Shown: piece by piece, positions 59,291 through 64,000 of the stretch
How positions within the stretch are numbered: the first letter of the stretch is position 1
Layout of the letters: each line of letters starts with the position of its first letter
From: Dipteris shenzhenensis
Lineage: Eukaryota; Polypodiophyta; Polypodiopsida; Gleicheniales
Length of the DNA stretch: 64,000 nt
Reading direction: 5' to 3' (one strand)
Assembly (NCBI GenBank): GCA_047967505.1
Contig: CM106538.1
Notes under the pieces: generated by a model
Database searches by the model: none
The model's input: the letters and a program-made list of their open reading frames with translations, nothing else
Told to the model about the DNA's origin: nothing
Program-made: the position numbers and the translations under genes

Positions 59291-59953
59291 ATGTATATGT
59301 TGATGCATATATGTATATATTGATGCATACAATTTTGATATATGGAGAAAATGGACATGAAAATCATCTGAATTGGCTCTTGGCGTTTGATTTGATATAT
59401 GACATGACCCCATTTGGATTTGTAAGTCCAAAGATATGGGGTCCTACTTTTAGGGCCTGAATGCCTAAAATAGGGAGCGCGTCAACGCGCTGCCTATTTC
59501 ATGCATTTAGGCCTCAAAAGTAGGACCCCATTGGCAACCCAATGGGGTCCTACTTTTGAGGCCTAAATGCATGAAATAGGCAGCGCGTTGACGCGCTCCC
59601 TATTTTAGGCATTCAGGCCCTAAAAGTAGCACCCCATATCTTTGGACTTGCATATCCGAATGGGGTCATGTCATATATCAAATCGAATGGCAAGATCCAC
59701 TTTAGATGGTTTTCATGTCCATTTTCTCCATCAACTAAAACTATATACATCAAATAATGTTGTTGATCAATTTTTGGCATACCCCCCCAAAATCAAGAAC
59801 CCCATTGCAAAGAAAGGTAAAGAACACAAGTGCTTGTTCTTATGCTCATGAGACAACAAAATGCATGACATGGGAAACCAATGGGGTCTTACTTTTGATG
59901 TTTGTATGTATGTATGTATGTATATATATGCATGTACATACATACATATATAC

Positions 59954-59984
<31 letters not shown>

Positions 59985-60678
59985 TGTATTTATGTATATG
60001 TTGATGCATATATGTATATATTTATGTATATATTGATGCATACAATTTTGATATATGGAGAAAATGGACATGAAAATCATCTGAATTGGCTTTTGCCGTT
60101 TGATTTGATATATGACATGACCCCATTTGGATTTGTAAGTCCAAAGATACGGGGTCCTACTTTTAGGGCCTAAATGCCTGAAATAGGCAGCGCGTTCACA
60201 CGTTGCCTATTTCATGCATTTAGGCCTCAAAAGTAGGACCCCATTGGCAACACAATGGGGTCCTACTTTTGAGGCCTAAATGCATGAAATAGGCAGCGTG
60301 TTAATGCGCTGCCTATTTTAGGCATTCAGACCCTAAAAGTAGCACCCCGTATCTTTGGACTTGCATATCCAAATGGGGTCATGTCATATATCAAATCGAA
60401 CGGCAAGATCCAATTTAGATGGTTTTCATCTCCATTTTCTCCATCAACTAAAACTATATTCATCAAATAATGTTGTTGATCAATTTTTAGCATACCCCCC
60501 CAAAATCAAGACCCCCATTGCAAAGAAAGGTAAAGAACACAAGTGCTTGTTCTTATGCTCATGAGACAACAAAATGCATGACATGGGAAACCAATGGGGT
60601 TTTACTTTTAATGTTTGCATGTATGTATGTATGTATATATATGCATGTATACATACATACATACATACGTACATACAT

Positions 60679-60732
<54 letters not shown>

Positions 60733-61199
60733 ATGTTGATGCATATATGTATATATTGATGTATATGTTGATGCATACAATTTTGATATATGGAGAAAAT
60801 GGACATGAAAATCATCTAAATTGGCTCTTGCCGTTTGATTTGATATATGACATGACCCCATTTGGATTTGTAAGTCCAAAGATACGGGGTCCTACTTTTA
60901 GGGCCTGAATGCCTAAAATAGGGAGCACGTCAACGCGCTGCCTATTTCATGCATTTAGGCCTCAAAAGTAGGACCCCATTGGCAACACAATGGGGTCCTA
61001 CATTTGAGGCCTAAATGCATGAAATAAATAGGCAGCGCGTCAAGCCCTGAAAGTAGCACCCCGTATCTTTGGACTTGCATATCCGAATGGGGTCATGTCA
61101 TATATCAAATCGAATGGCAAGATCCAATTTAGATGGCTTTCATGTCCATTTTCTCCATCAACTAAAACTATATTCATCAAATAATGTTGTTGATCAATT

Positions 61200-61331
61200 T
61201 TACCCCCCCAAAATCAAGACCCCCATTGCAAAGAAAGGTAAAGAACACAAGTGCTTGTTGTTATGCTCAAGAGACAACAAAATGCATGACATGGGAAACC
61301 AATGGGGTCTTACTTTTAATGTTTGTATGTA

Positions 61332-61387
<56 letters not shown>

Positions 61388-61515
61388 TACATACAAACAT
61401 TAAAAGTAAGACCCCATTGGTTTCCCATGTCATGCATTTTGTTGTCTCTTGAGCATAACAACAAGCACTTGTGTTCTTTACCTTTCTTTGCAATGGGGGT
61501 CTTGATTTTGGGGGG
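61200..61515. repeat. second copy of the spacer palindrome
   Basis: Same structure as 58155-58530, with a shorter and more TA-rich centre near 61355. It sits 3,000 bp downstream as part of the duplicated block. Confidence 0.95.
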
Positions 61516-62213
61516 GTATGCTATGTATGTATGTATGTATATGTTGATGCATATATGTATATATTGATGTATATGTTGATGCATACAATTTTGATATATG
61601 GAGAAAATGGACATGAAAATCATCTAAATTGGCTCTTGCCGTTTGATTTGATATATGACATGACCCCATTTGGATTTGTAAGTCCAAAGATACGGGGTCC
61701 TACTTTTAGGGCCTGAATGCCTAAAATAGGGAGCGCGTCAACGCGCTGCCTATTTCATGCATTTAGGCCTCAAAAGTAGGACCCCATTGGGTTGCCAATG
61801 GGGTCCTACTTTTGAGGCCTAAATGCATGAAATAGGCAGCGCGTTGACGCGCTCCCTATTTTAGGCATTCAGGCCCTAAAAGTAGCACCCCGTATCTTTG
61901 GACTTGCATATCCGAATGGGGTCATGTCATATATCAAATCGAATGGCAAGATCCAATTTAGATGGTTTTCATGTCCATTTTCTCCATCAACTAAAACTAT
62001 ATTCATCAAATAATGTTGTTTATCAATTTTTGGCATACCCCCCCCAAAATCAAGACCCCCATTGCAAAGAAAGGTAAGGAACACAAGTGCTTGTTCTTAT
62101 GCTCATGAGACAACAAAATGCATGAAATAGGTAACCAACGGGGTCCTAATTTTGCTGTATGTATGTAAGTATGTATATATGTATGTATGTACATACATAT
62201 ATATCTATATGTG

Positions 62214-62244
<31 letters not shown>

Positions 62245-62247
62245 ATG

Positions 62248-62280
<33 letters not shown>

Positions 62281-62907
62281 ATGTATATGTTGATGCATAT
62301 ATGTATATATTGATGCATACAATTTTGATATATGGAGAAAATGGACATGAAAATCATCTAAATTGGCTCTTGGCGTTTGATTTGATATATGACATGACCC
62401 CATTTGGATTTGTAAGTCCAAAGATATGGGGTCCTACTTTTAGGGCCTGAATGCCTAAAATAGGGAGCGCGTCAACGCGCTGCCTATTTCATGCATTTAG
62501 GCCTCAAAAGTAGGACCCCATTGGGTTGAGGCATTCAGGCCCTAAAAGTAGCACCCCATATCTTTGGACTTGCATATCCGAATGGGGTCATGTCATATAT
62601 CAAATCGAATGGCAAGATCCAATTTAGATGGTTTTCATGTCCATTTTCTCCATCAACTAAAACTATATTCATCAAATAATGTTGTTTATCAATTTTTGGC
62701 ATACCCCCCCCAAAATGAAGACCCCCATTGCAAAGAAAGGTAAGGAACACAAGTGCTTGTTCTGATGCTCATGAGACAACAAAATGCATGAAATAGGTAA
62801 CCAACGGGGTCCTAATTTTGCTGTATGTATGTAAGTATGTATATATGTATGTATGTACATACATATATATCTATATGTGTATATATGTGTGTGTGTGTGT
62901 GTGTGTG

Positions 62908-62950
<43 letters not shown>

Positions 62951-63622
62951 ATGTATATGTTGATGCATATATGTATATATTGATGCATACAATTTTGATA
63001 TATGGAGAAAATGGACATGAAAATCATCTAAATTGGCTCTTGCCGTTTGATTTGATATATGACATGACCCCATTTGGATTTGTAAGTCCAAAGATATGGG
63101 GTCCTACTTTTAGGGCCTCAATGCCTAAAATAGGGAGCGCGTCAACGCGTTGCCTATTTCATGCATTTAGGCCTCAAAAGTAGGACCCCATTGGGTTGCC
63201 ACTGGGGTCCTACTTTTGAGGCCTAAATGCATGAAATAGGCAGCGCGTTGACGCGCTCCCTATTTTAGGCATTCAGGCCCTAAAAGTAGGACCCCGTATC
63301 TTTGGACTTGCATATCCGAATGGGGTCATGTCATATATCAAATCGAATGGCAAGATCCAATTTAGATGGTTTTCATGTCCATTTTCTCCATCAACTAAAA
63401 CTATATTCATCAAATAATGTTGTTTATCAATTTTTGGCATACCCCCCCCAAAATGAAGACCCCCATTGCAAAGAAAGGTAAGGAACACAAGTGCTTGTTC
63501 TTATGCTCATGAGACAACAAAATGCATGAAATAGGTAACCAACGGGGTCCTAATTTTGCTGTATGTATGTAAGTATGTATATATGTATGTATGTACATAC
63601 ATATATCTATATGTGTATATAT

Positions 63623-63764
<142 letters not shown>

Positions 63765-64000
63765 ATGTATATGTTGATGCATATATGTATATATTGATGC
63801 ATACAATTTTGATATATGGAGAAAATGGACATGAAAACCATTTAAATTGGATCTTGCCGTTCGATTTGATATATGACATGACCCCATTCGGATATGCAAG
63901 TCCAAAGATACGGGGTCCTACTTTTAGGGCCTGAATGCCTAAAATAGGGAGCGCGTCAACGCGCTGCCTATTTCATGCATTTAGGCCTCAAAAGTAGGAC

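Larger units (their letters stand above)
56690..62510. repeat. ~3.0-kb higher-order tandem duplication within the satellite
   Basis: Units at 56991, 57746, 58593 and 59337 correspond in order to those at 60050, 60785, 61593 and 62337 (offsets 3059, 3039, 3000, 3000). From about 58390 to 59250 the match at a 3,000-bp offset is essentially line-for-line. Differences are mainly in microsatellite length. Confidence 0.93.

Overview
The window is plant nuclear DNA, almost entirely repetitive. The only substantial non-transposon gene is a two-exon PLS-class pentatricopeptide-repeat (PPR) gene on the minus strand (46823-49154). Its repeat wording and its N-terminal block (W-F-D-N-R ... P-D-F-K-H-K ... 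L-W-I-D, interrupted by a 79-bp intron) resemble the large editing-factor PPR families of ferns. A fern or similar seed-free vascular plant is therefore my best guess; this is inference from family resemblance, not proof. Nothing here looks bacterial or organellar.

Layout. 1-4985: a Ty1/copia element (copia-1) with gag, protease, integrase, RT and RNase H broken only by three point stops, plus its 3' LTR; the 5' LTR is outside the window or lost. 4986-8510: a decayed Ty3/gypsy element (gypsy-1). 8511-9056 and 23331-23873: a pair of ~545-bp direct repeats behaving as LTRs of a chromodomain-bearing Ty3/gypsy element (chromovirus D), whose insertion separates gypsy-1 from an integrase C-terminal fragment at 23874-24240. 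Inside D lie a small PPT-LTR-PBS module (9136-9247), several kb of unassigned DNA, a hAT transposase relic (about 14700-15446), the start of the D gag (16321-16568) and a full copia element on the minus strand (copia-C, 16569-21451, TSD TGCAC) inserted in that gag. 24241-33260: further gypsy relics (gypsy-2, gypsy-3 with the start of its 3' LTR). 33700-37200: a degenerate gag-like relic, a large compound microsatellite and unassigned DNA.

37223-43961: a copia-type gag with two zinc knuckles (element A), split by a younger, boundary-complete copia element on the minus strand (copia-B, 37537-43416, TSD CTCAC). Removing B restores the gag frame exactly. 43962-46560 has no gene I can support.

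46565-49154: the PPR gene with the ruins of a DYW cytidine-deaminase domain at its 3' end. 49155-55700: low-complexity DNA, small tandem duplications and a 53-bp minisatellite. 55770-64000: a long array of ~0.66-0.85-kb units, each built of a ~400-bp near-perfect palindrome, a conserved spacer and a (TATG)/(TG)/(TA) microsatellite. A 3,000-bp block of the array has itself been duplicated, and two units carry a second palindrome.

No set of genes works together as a pathway. The story is one of nested retrotransposition, decay largely by C-to-T / G-to-A stops (often CAG to TAG), and satellite expansion. The most unusual item is the palindromic satellite; next are the PPR gene with an eroding deaminase domain and the gag-only element A.
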